The notes below the pieces were generated by a model, which ran no database searches, was not told the origin of the DNA, and worked only from the letters and a program-made list of their open reading frames with translations. From assembly GCA_947259215.1 (NCBI GenBank), contig CAMYLJ010000001.1:1-64000 (forward strand): 64,000 nucleotides of DNA, written 5' to 3'. Source of the stretch: an uncultured delta proteobacterium. Its GTDB lineage: Bacteria > Myxococcota_A > UBA9160 > JAFDET01. The position numbers and the translations under genes are program-made. Each line of letters starts with the position of its first letter. Within the stretch, counting starts at the first letter, position 1. Positions 15,682-23,128 of this stretch are shown piece after piece.

Positions 15682-16100
15682 GGCGGGGCGCCGTCTGCGG
15701 CGCCGTGCTCGCCCTTGCCGGTGTCGCCTTCGTGGCGGCGCTGGCAGCGGGCGGGGACCCCACCCGGGCGGCCGAGCTCGACGCCGGCCGCGAGGTCTAT
15801 GATCGCTGCCTCGCCTGCCATGCGATCGGCTACGACCGGGTGGGACCGCGGCACTGCGGGCTCTTCGGCCGGCGGGCGGGGAGCGTTCCGGGCTTCCCGT
15901 ACTCCGACGCGATGCGGCGCTCCGGAATCGTCTGGGGCCCCGAGAGCCTCGACGCCTTCCTGCGCGACCCGCCGGGCTTCGTCCCGGGAACCCACATGAC
16001 CTGGGCGGGCATACCGGAGCCCGACGCCCGCAGCCAGCTGATCGCCTGGCTCGCGTTCGCGACGGCGCCCTCCCGCTGCGGCCCGGCTGCCGCGCCGTAG
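15678..16100 (+). CDS. Class I cytochrome c
   Basis: A 140-residue protein starting at GTG 15678, with a signal peptide (VCGAVLALAGVAFVAALAAGG). One heme-binding CLACH motif is followed by VGPRHCGLFGRRAGSVPGFPYSDAM, and the distal methionine is in PGTHMTWAG. This is the cytochrome c2/c550 class of periplasmic electron carrier. It is translationally coupled to the ferritin-like gene, so the two probably form one redox pathway induced by the ECF sigma factor. Confidence 0.88.
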   Translation: MRRGAVCGAVLALAGVAFVAALAAGGDPTRAAELDAGREVYDRCLACHAIGYDRVGPRHCGLFGRRAGSVPGFPYSDAMRRSGIVWGPESLDAFLRDPPGFVPGTHMTWAGIPEPDARSQLIAWLAFATAPSRCGPAAAP

Positions 16101-16160
16101 CCGGCCGGCGCCCGGCCTGGCCACGCTGTCGGGGGCGGTGGCGAACCCTATGCTCCGCGC

Positions 16161-16460
16161 GTGGCGGCGGGCAGGGACGCAAGCGACAGGCCCCAGGGTG
16201 GCGACCGCGATCGCGCCGACGTGCGCCTGGCCGAGGGACGCCTCGGCGAGGCGGAGCTGCAGTTCCTGGCGCGGCGCCTGGCCGTCGCGCACGCCGGGGC
16301 GCCGGTGGATCCGGACGCGGCCAGCCACGCGGGGCCCGATGCGCTGGCCGCCCGCAGCAAGGCGCAGGTCGCCGAGGCGGAGGCCGTCGCCGCCGACCTG
16401 GCGGCCGCCGTGCGCGAGGTCGCGGTCCTCCAGGAGGGATTCCTGGCGCAGCGAGCATAG
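16161..16460 (+). CDS. Small acidic helical protein, unknown
   Basis: A 99-residue frame from GTG 16161 with strong GC3 bias and an alanine/glutamate-rich amphipathic C-terminal half (QVAEAEAVAADLAAAVREV), probably coiled coil. No signal peptide and no family recognised. The stop codon TAG lies inside repeat copy 2 (GAGCATAG), so the original C terminus may have been replaced when the repeat arrived. Its frame is clearly better than the arginine-rich alternatives on either strand. Confidence 0.45.
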   Translation: MAAGRDASDRPQGGDRDRADVRLAEGRLGEAELQFLARRLAVAHAGAPVDPDAASHAGPDALAARSKAQVAEAEAVAADLAAAVREVAVLQEGFLAQRA

Positions 16461-16536
16461 GAATTCTTGGCTGCGTTCTTGGGCAGCGTCCGGCAACTCG
16501 ATTTCGGTCAAATACGCCGAATACGCCCCGCACCGG
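16453..16536 (+). repeat. Island repeat, copy 2 of 3
   Basis: It starts at the same GAGCATAG and keeps TTCTTGGCTGCGTTCTTGGG, TCGATTTCGGTCAAAT and the CGCCCCGCACCGG end. It lacks the CGACGTAAGGTGAGGTAG section of copies 1 and 3, so its hairpin is broken. It overlaps the stop codon of the preceding small gene. Confidence 0.85.
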
Positions 16537-16573
16537 CTGCCACTTCCGAGCGTCTCCACCCACATACGACGAG

Positions 16574-17311
16574 GTGGTTTCGGCATCCCGCTTCGCCGTC
16601 CGCGCGCTAGTGCCGCTGACGCTGAGCCTCGCCATCCTGCTCGGCAGCAGCCGGGGTGCTGCGGACCCGCTCTCCGGGGTTGCACCGGTCTTCACTCCCG
16701 ATTTCTCCCAGGGTCCGGTCGTCTTCGATTTCGAAGACGGCCTCCAGGGTTGGAGTACCTCTGGCTCGGCTGAGCGCGTGCAGACGCAGAGGCTGGGGGG
16801 CCATTGGGCGATCTCGGGCGACGGGGAAGCCGACCCCGCGACCGAGATCTGGCAGTGGGTCGATCTCAGCGAAGTAGGAGTGATCAGCTTCGACCAGCTG
16901 CTGGATGAGGGAACGGGTGCGCACGGCGCATCCCTCCGGTTCTTCGCCGGCTTCCAGCTCCTTCCAGCAATCATCATCAGACTGGAGCTGCCGGTGGAGC
17001 TACCGGATCCCATCGGGAACCCCAGCCTCAGGACGGTCGACGTGTCGCAGCAGCGCCAGCGCGCCCCGATCTCCATCTCGTGGGCCGCCGGTGATCCCGA
17101 CCCACCCGCCTTGAGCGGACTCGTCGACAACGTCACCTTCCATCCGCTGCCGGAGCCCTCGCCCGCCTGGCTGGTCGGCGCGGGCTTGGCAGTCGCTCTG
17201 ATCCGACGCCGGCCCGGCCCGTCGATCTACAGCGTCCTCTCGTCCAGCGGCGGCATCCACGGTATTCGAGCGCGCATCCGGCTCTCCGAGTCAGCAGGCA
17301 GGCGGCCGTAG
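16574..17311 (+). CDS. PEP-CTERM sorting-domain protein with an extra tail
   Basis: A 245-residue exported protein with a signal peptide (ALVPLTLSLAILLGSSRGAAD), a beta-rich domain (VVFDFEDGLQGWSTSGS, WQWVDLSEVGVISFDQLLDEG) resembling carbohydrate-binding jelly rolls, and the exosortase signal PLPEPSPAWLVGAGLAVALIRRRPG. PEP-CTERM proteins normally end at the basic cluster; here about 30 more residues follow. The original stop has probably been lost and the frame now reads into flanking DNA. Processing by exosortase/archaeosortase could still remove the tail. It lies just downstream of repeat copy 2. Confidence 0.7.
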   Translation: MVSASRFAVRALVPLTLSLAILLGSSRGAADPLSGVAPVFTPDFSQGPVVFDFEDGLQGWSTSGSAERVQTQRLGGHWAISGDGEADPATEIWQWVDLSEVGVISFDQLLDEGTGAHGASLRFFAGFQLLPAIIIRLELPVELPDPIGNPSLRTVDVSQQRQRAPISISWAAGDPDPPALSGLVDNVTFHPLPEPSPAWLVGAGLAVALIRRRPGPSIYSVLSSSGGIHGIRARIRLSESAGRRP

Positions 17312-17458
17312 CAGCGTTGTTGCAGTCGACTCCTTGGATCGGATCGGGCTCCGACGATCAGCCTACCATGCACGACGCGGTCGAAGTGCCACGCAGCGCA
17401 GCGGCCGACCGGGTGTCCCTTCCGAGGGATCCCTGCCTCGCGCAGCGTGCTCCACGGC

Positions 17459-17872
17459 TCAGCGGGGCCGTTTGAACAGGAAGTTCCGGTTGACCATCCA
17501 GTAGTGGCCGACACCCTCCGTCACCGGCGCGATGGATTCGCCCACGAGCTCCCACCCCTGGCTTCCCGCCCGACCGAGTGCGAGCACGAGGTGGCTGGTC
17601 CGTACCTCGGCCAGCTCCTGCTCGGCAATGCCCATCTGGCCGAGCAGCTGCTCCAAGCTGTCGGCGGTCATGCTTTCTCGGGGGTCGGACCAGTGGTACT
17701 TCTCGTAGTAGTTGACGCCCTGCGGCTTCTCCCACCAGATCTCGAGTTGGGCATACTCCCACTCGTTGGCCGTGGCCGCGAAGCCGCCTCCGGCTTCACA
17801 CGCCAGCATGGCGAGGAACGCAGACGCGACCACGAGGCGGAGCGCCGTCGTCGAAGCAGCCGTTCCGATCAT
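17459..17872 (-). CDS. DUF4177-like lipoprotein
   Basis: A 137-residue protein with a signal sequence and lipobox-like LAMLAC near residue 25. A compact domain follows, with EWEYAQLEIWW, a helix EQLLGQMGIAEQELAEV, SQGWELVGES and the closing YWMVNRNFLFKRP. The WEY...GWELV...FLFKR spacing is the DUF4177 pattern, a small alpha-beta domain of unknown role. It is encoded alone on the minus strand, and repeat copy 3 lies upstream. Confidence 0.55.
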   Translation of the reverse strand: MIGTAASTTALRLVVASAFLAMLACEAGGGFAATANEWEYAQLEIWWEKPQGVNYYEKYHWSDPRESMTADSLEQLLGQMGIAEQELAEVRTSHLVLALGRAGSQGWELVGESIAPVTEGVGHYWMVNRNFLFKRPR

Positions 17873-17955
17873 GGAATCCTCCTCGTCCTCCAGGTCCGAG
17901 CGTGATCCGAGCCCGGCCAGATTGACACACGAGTGTTGTGGCTCCCACTCGGGAG

Positions 17956-18051
17956 GAGCATAGGGATTCTTGGCTGCGTTCTTGGGCAGCGTCCGGTAAA
18001 TGGATTTCGGTCAAATCGACGTAAGGTGAGGTAGATACGCCCCGCACCGGG
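17956..18051 (+). repeat. Island repeat, copy 3 of 3
   Basis: Full-length copy, nearly identical to copy 1 over 95 nt. One base change (TGGATTT) weakens the central hairpin. It lies between the DUF4177-like gene and the deaminase remnant. Confidence 0.9.
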
Positions 18052-18114
18052 AGGAGGCCGCCCACGGCGGGCACGGCGTGGAGGCGTTCGCCTTCCTCGT
18101 GGTGGGCGCCGTAG

Positions 18115-18273
18115 CTGGTGCCGCTCCTGGACACCACTGGCCACTGCACCAAGATGATCACCAACGCTGGGCTGAGGGAGGCGGTCTACAACGCGGACGA
18201 TCCGTTAGGGGAGGTGTCGTTGAAGCTGCTGCGGGAGGCGGGGGTAAAGGTGCGGCGAGTAGAGTGCTGCTAG
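18115..18273 (+). pseudogene. dCMP/cytidine-deaminase family C-terminal fragment
   Basis: About 52 codons after an in-frame TAG at 18112 read GHCTKMITNAGLREAVYN and SLKLLREAGVKVRRVEC. This closely follows the C-terminal part of deoxycytidylate deaminases, with the second zinc cysteine, KMIxNAG and the final LLREAGV helix. The HAE catalytic motif and the first cysteine are missing, so it is a dead fragment. It lies directly after repeat copy 3. Confidence 0.6.
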
Positions 18274-18316
18274 AGGCGTCCCTGGCGTCAAGCACGCTTG
18301 CACGCGATGTCCGGCT

Positions 18317-19063
18317 CTAGCGACGCTCCTCTTCGAGCCGAAGCCCCCGCTGCCGGGCGGGATCGGCGCGGGCCTCCGAAGAGGAGCGGAACACGCCGTC
18401 GGTGTAGGCGCCGGCCGCGCGCACGCTGCCGTCCCGGTTCCAGAAGGTCCAGGCGCCCTCGCGCTGGCCGGCGGCCGCGGCGCCTTCGGACTCCTTGGTG
18501 CCGTCCTCGTACCAGGTGGTCCACTGGCCCACGGGCTTGCCGGCCCGGTAGTGGCCTCGCTGCTTGCGCGCGCCACCTTCGTACCAGGTTTCGTAGGAGC
18601 CGTCTTCCACGCCGCCCCGGTACTCGGCGCGGCGGGAGGGGAGACCGTCCGCGTACCAGGATTCCTGCAGGCCCTCGGGCTTGCCCCGCACGGTCCGCCC
18701 CACGTACTTGAGCTGGCCATTCGGGTACCAGGCGCGTCCCTCGCCCTCCGGATTGCCACCCTGGAAGGGGATCTCGCCCAGGAGCTGGCCGGATTCGCTC
18801 CAGCTGCGGCTCACGCCGTTCCGGACTCCGTTGCGGTACTCCACCTCGAGCCGCATCTGGCCGTTGGCGTACCACTCCCGCCACGGGCCGTGGAACTGCG
18901 CCTGGCCCGCCACGCTTCGCTCGCACCACTGCCGCGTGGTGGACTCCGTCTGCTCGGTCACGATCCGCGCGTTGTCCGGGCAGGGGGCTCCCTGGGCGAA
19001 GGCGAGGCCCGTCGGGGCCACGATCATTCCGAGTACGGGTACGACGAGGCTGGCTGCACGCAT
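18317..19063 (-). CDS. Exported MORN-variant (YwqK-like) repeat protein
   Basis: A 248-residue protein with a signal peptide (SLVVPVLGMIVAPTGLAFA) and seven to eight MORN_2-type repeats, for example GPWREWYANGQMRLEVEYRN, EGRAWYPNGQLKYVG, GSYETWYEGG, GQWTTWYEDGTKES and GAWTFWNRDGSV. These beta-hairpin repeats occur in YwqK-like proteins; the usual antitoxin annotation of that family is not evidence of function. The ATG overlaps the stop of an upstream frame encoding a C-terminal sorting tail (19063-19194), so an intact coupled partner probably once existed. Confidence 0.75.
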   Translation of the reverse strand: MRAASLVVPVLGMIVAPTGLAFAQGAPCPDNARIVTEQTESTTRQWCERSVAGQAQFHGPWREWYANGQMRLEVEYRNGVRNGVSRSWSESGQLLGEIPFQGGNPEGEGRAWYPNGQLKYVGRTVRGKPEGLQESWYADGLPSRRAEYRGGVEDGSYETWYEGGARKQRGHYRAGKPVGQWTTWYEDGTKESEGAAAAGQREGAWTFWNRDGSVRAAGAYTDGVFRSSSEARADPARQRGLRLEEERR

Positions 19064-19194
19064 CAGTGGGCGCCCTGTGTTGGAGCGGCGAACCGCCGCC
19101 TACGCCGCAGACAGTAGCCCGCCAGCGCGAGGAGCTCGATCCCGAGGAGGCCGCAGCCGGACTGCTGGCGGTTGCGCGGCTCTGGATCTCGGGA
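19063..19194 (-). pseudogene. Remnant of a surface-sorted protein: Cys-Gly C-terminal anchor
   Basis: The last 43 codons before a TGA that overlaps the MORN gene start encode SGCGLLGIELLALAGYCLRRRRR and a short tail: a Cys-Gly pair, one hydrophobic helix and an arginine cluster. This is the layout of GC-type/MYXO-CTERM-like C-terminal sorting signals. Upstream the frame becomes arginine-rich noise with no signal peptide, so only the 3' end survives. Confidence 0.45.
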
Positions 19195-19694
19195 GCGCCG
19201 CGACCGCGGACACACGGGTGGTCTGAGGGACCTGGATCGGGTTCGATGGGGGCGCGCCCGGCCAGGCGTTTCGGCGCAGGCAGGGCTATGCCGTGCCGTC
19301 CGCTTCGGGGAATCCGAATGTCGTCGTCCGCCATTCATCACACCGTTGCGCGTGCAAGCTTGTGCCGACGATAGACAAGCTCGCTGCGCGTGCAGGCGAC
19401 GGTACCCGGACGGCGCAGACGGCGGAATCCGGTACCCAACTGCGCGCGACGCCGCACCGACTGGCGAGCTACCGCGGTGCTTTATCTTGCCCTCCATGGA
19501 TTCGTAGGGGGTCCGTTCGCCGGCTCGGCTTGGGGGCAGCTGTGAATTCTCGTCGGCCGGCCGACTTCGGTGGCCATTTATGGACCAGACTCGGCACCGG
19601 CCGGTGGAGACCGCGAGGGGATATGTCTGTCGGGCCGGGCTCTTCGACGGGCACGCCGGCGATGGCTTGCCGTAGGCCGCGAGGGCGATGCCCG
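19195..19694. other. Non-coding or decayed stretch
   Basis: About 500 bp between the anchor remnant and the conserved-unknown gene. I see no frame with neighbour-like codon use and no repeat copy. Composition drifts from high GC on the left to lower GC on the right, marking the join to the AT-richer two-gene module. Confidence 0.5.
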
Positions 19695-20525
19695 CTACTT
19701 CTCCTCCGGGAACAGCTCCAAGTTCTCTTCGTTCGGATTGCCGGACTTTCCGATCTTTGGGTAGTAGGTACCTAGAACCACCCAAGTTCCGTGGCCCAGA
19801 ACGGTGCCGACGAAGAAGTACGTTTCGTTGGCGGGAGCACACATCTCTGTGAAGAATCGCTGTCGGACTCCGAAGATGGCCGCCTCCTCGCTGTCGCCCC
19901 GATCTATATGCCGCCAGTACAGGCGGCCGAGCTCCCAGTCCTCGTTCATCATCGTATGCCCATTGCAGCGATCGTCGTCGCATCGGAACTTGTACCTGAA
20001 CTTGTACGGGAGCTTGCGGACCGGCTCTCGGGATGCACGCCGGGTCTCCCAGAGCCTCTCTTGCTTGATGGCCGCGAGCGCCGACGGCTTCCAGTCCCTC
20101 TCGCTCTCTTCCTCTACAACGAAGTCCTCGACCACCTTAGGACGGAAGATTCCGAGCGAGGTGTTGTCCGCCTCCTGAGCATCCTTCAGCACTTCCATCG
20201 ACTGGGATACGTTTCTGAGTACGTATTGGCCGCGAGCAGACCAGTCGCCGTTTCGCGTCTCAATGCGCTCGCCATAGAACCGAATGCTCTCCGGGTCTGG
20301 CCGCATGCTCTCCTTTCGCCGATCCCGCTTATGATGTTCCGCCATGACTTCAATCCATTGGTACTTCGGATACTGCTGCGTCCACGGCAGGTCCCGGAAG
20401 GGGACTGGATAGAGCCGAACAAAGTCCCCCTGCTCGGTTACTCCAGCAGTGCAGACCAGCTCATCGTATGTCGCGGATGGAATTGGGTAGGTCTTCACGG
20501 TGATCAGGACTCGCAGGCGCTCCAC
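19695..20525 (-). CDS. Conserved protein of unknown function, partner of the DUF488 gene
   Basis: A 276-residue soluble protein. The N-terminal part reads VLITVKTYPIPSATYDELVCTAGV and GDFVRLYPVPFRDL. Near residue 185 a Cys-rich stretch, FRCDDDRCNGHTMMNEDWELG, could bind zinc (C-x4-C-x2-H). The C terminus has YFFVGTVLGHGTWVVLGTYYP. I recognise the type as a recurrent neighbour of DUF488 proteins but know no function. It lies 13 bp downstream of the wHTH-DUF488 gene on the same strand, surely co-transcribed. GC is clearly lower than in chromosomal neighbours, pointing to recent acquisition. Confidence 0.7.
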   Translation of the reverse strand: MERLRVLITVKTYPIPSATYDELVCTAGVTEQGDFVRLYPVPFRDLPWTQQYPKYQWIEVMAEHHKRDRRKESMRPDPESIRFYGERIETRNGDWSARGQYVLRNVSQSMEVLKDAQEADNTSLGIFRPKVVEDFVVEEESERDWKPSALAAIKQERLWETRRASREPVRKLPYKFRYKFRCDDDRCNGHTMMNEDWELGRLYWRHIDRGDSEEAAIFGVRQRFFTEMCAPANETYFFVGTVLGHGTWVVLGTYYPKIGKSGNPNEENLELFPEEK

Positions 20526-20538
20526 AGAGGGCCTCCAG

Positions 20539-21420
20539 CTACAAGTGCTCTACCGGCAGGCCGCTTTCCTCGGCCACGCGGTTCGCGAGCCGCCCACGGT
20601 GGCAGCACCGCACGTCCTTTTCCATGCACAGCAGCGCCAAGGGTTGAGAGCTGAGAAGCTCCGTCGCGTGTTCGACATACACCTTTCGCTTCGGCAGCAT
20701 TTTCTTCTCGTACTGGTCGAGAAGACGCTGGTACGAATCGAAATCGGAGAGGTCGGCCCTATGGTTGCCAGTGATCCCCAGTTCCGGCATGTGGTGGTAG
20801 GCAAGGCCAAGATGTTCCGCGATCCGGCTCATGGACCGCTTCGCGAACCCGTACTTTCGCGAGACCGGGTTGGCGCGAACGTCCAGAATCCCTTCCAGGC
20901 CCGAGGCGAGCAGTCCATTGAAGAACCCGTCCACGGACTTCCCCTCGTACCCGATCGTGTAAGCCGCGCGCTCGCGCTTCGGGGGTTCGGGAACATCTCT
21001 GGGCACGTACTGGACAAGTTCGCTCTTGCTGGCGTACCACGGGTACCGGCTGTACACACTGCGCAGCAGGCTGGTGCGTCGCTTGCTGCCGTACTCCTTG
21101 ACCACGGTGGCCACAGCCTCGGACTGTGCGCGGGATAGACGTTCGACTTGATCGCGGCTGAGCTTCCTCGTGCGTGCGGCGAGGCCAATAGACCGATCCC
21201 CGCGCTCCACGTAGCCGTCGCGCTCAAGCGTCTCCAGCTCCCGGTACAGGCCGAATGAGAAAGGCCCCTGCTTGTAGGGCACGAAGCCGTAGAACGTGCG
21301 GTCCCGGCCTACCGCCGTCTCCTCGCGCAGAAGGAACGCGAGCTTAACCAGCATCGTGTTGAGTACCGGAGCCCCGGCACGGTCGAGCAGGGCCAGGATC
21401 ATCCTTTGGCGGTTGAGCAC
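20539..21420 (-). CDS. Winged-helix-like domain fused to DUF488
   Basis: About 293 residues. The N-terminal 80 (ILALLDRAGAPVLNTMLVKL, FYGFVPYKQGPFSFGLYREL, LERDGYVERG) look like a winged-helix or Panacea-like domain. A linker follows (about 90-165). The C-terminal DUF488 domain begins AAYTIGYEGKSVDGFF and contains LDVRANPVSRKYGFAKRSM, YHHMPELGI and the conserved cysteine/histidine motif LLCMEKDVRCCHRGRLANRV. DUF488 proteins are uncharacterised; the E-x5-CHR motif suggests a catalytic or nucleotide site. GTG 21420 is preferred over ATG 21441 because GGGGAGG lies 4 bp upstream. It is first in a two-gene operon, divergent from the integrase. Confidence 0.75.
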   Translation of the reverse strand: MLNRQRMILALLDRAGAPVLNTMLVKLAFLLREETAVGRDRTFYGFVPYKQGPFSFGLYRELETLERDGYVERGDRSIGLAARTRKLSRDQVERLSRAQSEAVATVVKEYGSKRRTSLLRSVYSRYPWYASKSELVQYVPRDVPEPPKRERAAYTIGYEGKSVDGFFNGLLASGLEGILDVRANPVSRKYGFAKRSMSRIAEHLGLAYHHMPELGITGNHRADLSDFDSYQRLLDQYEKKMLPKRKVYVEHATELLSSQPLALLCMEKDVRCCHRGRLANRVAEESGLPVEHL

Positions 21421-21887
21421 ACGACCTCCCCAGGGCGGCATCGTTCGGCTGGGGGTCCGACCGCCTCGTTATCTATTACCCCGCGATGATAGCGCGACGG
21501 GTATGTCAGCACCGGTCACGAACGTCCGAGACCCAAGGCGAGCTCGAGCTGCGGCCAAGGATGGAGGGGGCCTGGAGCTACGCCGAGCGCCGCTTGGCGG
21601 AGGGGACGCGGTCTTAGGGCCCCTTCCCACCGCCCTTCCGGCGCTTGAGATTCTTCGAACCTGGGGAGCGCGGCGGTGCTGAGATCCGCTTGGGTCAGTG
21701 GCCGCCGAGTTTCGTCTGACCGGGCCGCTGTGCTAGAAGGAGTTGTTCCTCCCTGGATGACCTGTCTTCCCGCCCGCGAGATCAGGTCATCGAATCCCAA
21801 GATAGGCTCCCCACCCGCCTGCAGGCCTGGGCGGTTGTCCGGGCATCGACGCCGGAAGTCGAGATCGAGACTTCCCCGCGCCGACCC
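21421..21887. other. Regulatory gap between the DUF488 module and integrase 2
   Basis: About 470 bp without a credible gene. It should hold the promoter of the minus-strand module; on that strand the AT-rich TAATAGATAACG lies about 50 bp before the GTG. One further TGTTCCTCC motif is at 21744-21752, like those near the att cores. Confidence 0.4.
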
Positions 21888-23057
21888 TTGCGTGCTAGAT
21901 GGGAGGACGTGGCGGATTGGGGCGTAGTCTGGGAAAGAGAAGGTGGCGACGGCGAAAAGCGCCGCTTCGTCCTCGACTTCGGGCGCTACGGGAAGATCTA
22001 CTCCCACAAGGGCGTGCGCCTCGAATCGCGCGAGCAGGCCCAGGCGCTGCTCGACACCATCCGCATCCTCGGCCAGGAGATCGGGAAGCAACACGCGGTC
22101 GATCGTTTCGCGCCGACGGCCTCGAAGCGCCACCGCATCGGCCCCTGGCTCGAGCGCTGGCTCTCGGACTTCGAGCAGCAGGTGAAGGCGGGCGAGCGGG
22201 CACCGCGCACGCTTCGCGAGTACAAGCGCTGGGCGAAGGCCGGCGGCCACTTCGACTTCTGGCGCAACCGCAGCGTCCATATGGTGGGTCCGCTCGCGAG
22301 CCGCGAGTACTTGAAGTGGCTGCGCCTGCGGAACGTGACCGGCAAGACCGCGTGGAACGTCGTCGCCGGCTTCCGTGCGTTTCTCGGCTGGCTGGTGGAG
22401 GTGGAGCAGATCCGGGCGGTTCCGAAGGTCACCTGGCCGAAGAAGCTGCGCAGCAACCCGGCGACGATCGGCCCAGCGACACAGCGGGCGATCCTGGACG
22501 CGATTCCGGAGGAGAAGCGCGGCGTCTTCCTGGCGATGGCGCTGCTCTGCATCCGGCCGAGCGAGGCCGTGGAGATGACGTCGCGCCAGCTCCGAGGCGA
22601 CGGCTGGATCACGATCGACGTGAGCCGCGCCGATCGGGGCCTCTACTCCGGGACGAAGTCCGTCAAGAACGACGAGCCGAAGACCCTTCCCCTCCCGGAC
22701 GAGCTGGCGGAGTGGCTCGAGCGCTGGGTCCCGCGCGAGCGGCGGGTCGCCGGCGGGCGCCTCTTCGTGAACCCGAACACCGGCGGAGCCTGGGCGGAGA
22801 CGTCGCTCAAGCGGGCCTGGTACAAGGCCTGCAAGCAGGTGGGTGTGCGCGTCTCGCTCTACACGGGGACGAAGCACTCGACGGCCACCGAGCTCCGCCG
22901 CCAGGGGGTGCCCCTCGACGTGATCCAGAAGCTCTGCGGCCACCGCGATCCGCGGAGCACCGAGGTCTACGCGAAGCTCGCCGACCAGGCCCTGGTGGAG
23001 GCCATCAGGCGCCCGAGAATGCGCTCAGCCGGGCGATCTCCCGGCGCCAGGTCTTGA
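21888..23057 (+). CDS. Tyrosine recombinase (integrase) of the ssrA island
   Basis: A 389-residue recombinase, 72 bp from the att core and oriented toward it. N-terminal arm-like domain, core-binding domain (APRTLREYKRW, NVTGKTAWNVVAGFRAFLGWL), catalytic domain with box I LCIRPSEAVEM, TGTKHSTAT in place of the box II HxLRH, and CGHRDPRSTEVYAKL with the tyrosine nucleophile. It shares ILDAIPEEKRGVFLAMALL and many other stretches with integrase 1 but is clearly divergent, so the two elements are relatives, not a recent duplication. The start is uncertain: TTG 21888 lacks a ribosome-binding site, and GTG 21909 follows GGGAGG closely. Confidence 0.85.
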   Translation: MRARWEDVADWGVVWEREGGDGEKRRFVLDFGRYGKIYSHKGVRLESREQAQALLDTIRILGQEIGKQHAVDRFAPTASKRHRIGPWLERWLSDFEQQVKAGERAPRTLREYKRWAKAGGHFDFWRNRSVHMVGPLASREYLKWLRLRNVTGKTAWNVVAGFRAFLGWLVEVEQIRAVPKVTWPKKLRSNPATIGPATQRAILDAIPEEKRGVFLAMALLCIRPSEAVEMTSRQLRGDGWITIDVSRADRGLYSGTKSVKNDEPKTLPLPDELAEWLERWVPRERRVAGGRLFVNPNTGGAWAETSLKRAWYKACKQVGVRVSLYTGTKHSTATELRRQGVPLDVIQKLCGHRDPRSTEVYAKLADQALVEAIRRPRMRSAGRSPGARS

Positions 23058-23063
23058 GGGTCG

Positions 23064-23086
23064 ATGTTCCTCCAGTGTTCCTCCAG
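23064..23086. repeat. Tandem TGTTCCTCCA motif beside the ssrA attachment site
   Basis: Two direct TGTTCCTCCA units 11 bp apart between integrase 2 and its att core, matching 13245-13267 except for one base. A CTGATTTT stretch lies between motif and core at both sites. Candidate integrase arm or accessory sites. Confidence 0.55.
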
Positions 23087-23128
23087 GAGGAAATCGCCCT
23101 CGTAAGTATCTGATTTTGTTGGATAAAA

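Noticed and set aside
14149-18051. Integron attC array
   Set aside because: The three repeats lack the attC R'/R'' core sequences and no IntI-type integrase is present; they are reported as a separate repeat family.
18317-19063. Antitoxin of a toxin-antitoxin pair (YwqK annotation)
   Set aside because: The MORN repeats are clear but no toxin gene is adjacent and the protein has a signal peptide, so an antitoxin role is not supported.
19063-19983. A 306-residue minus-strand frame ending at the MORN gene
   Set aside because: Only its last 43 codons look like protein (surface anchor). The remainder is arginine-rich noise that overlaps the conserved-unknown gene out of frame.
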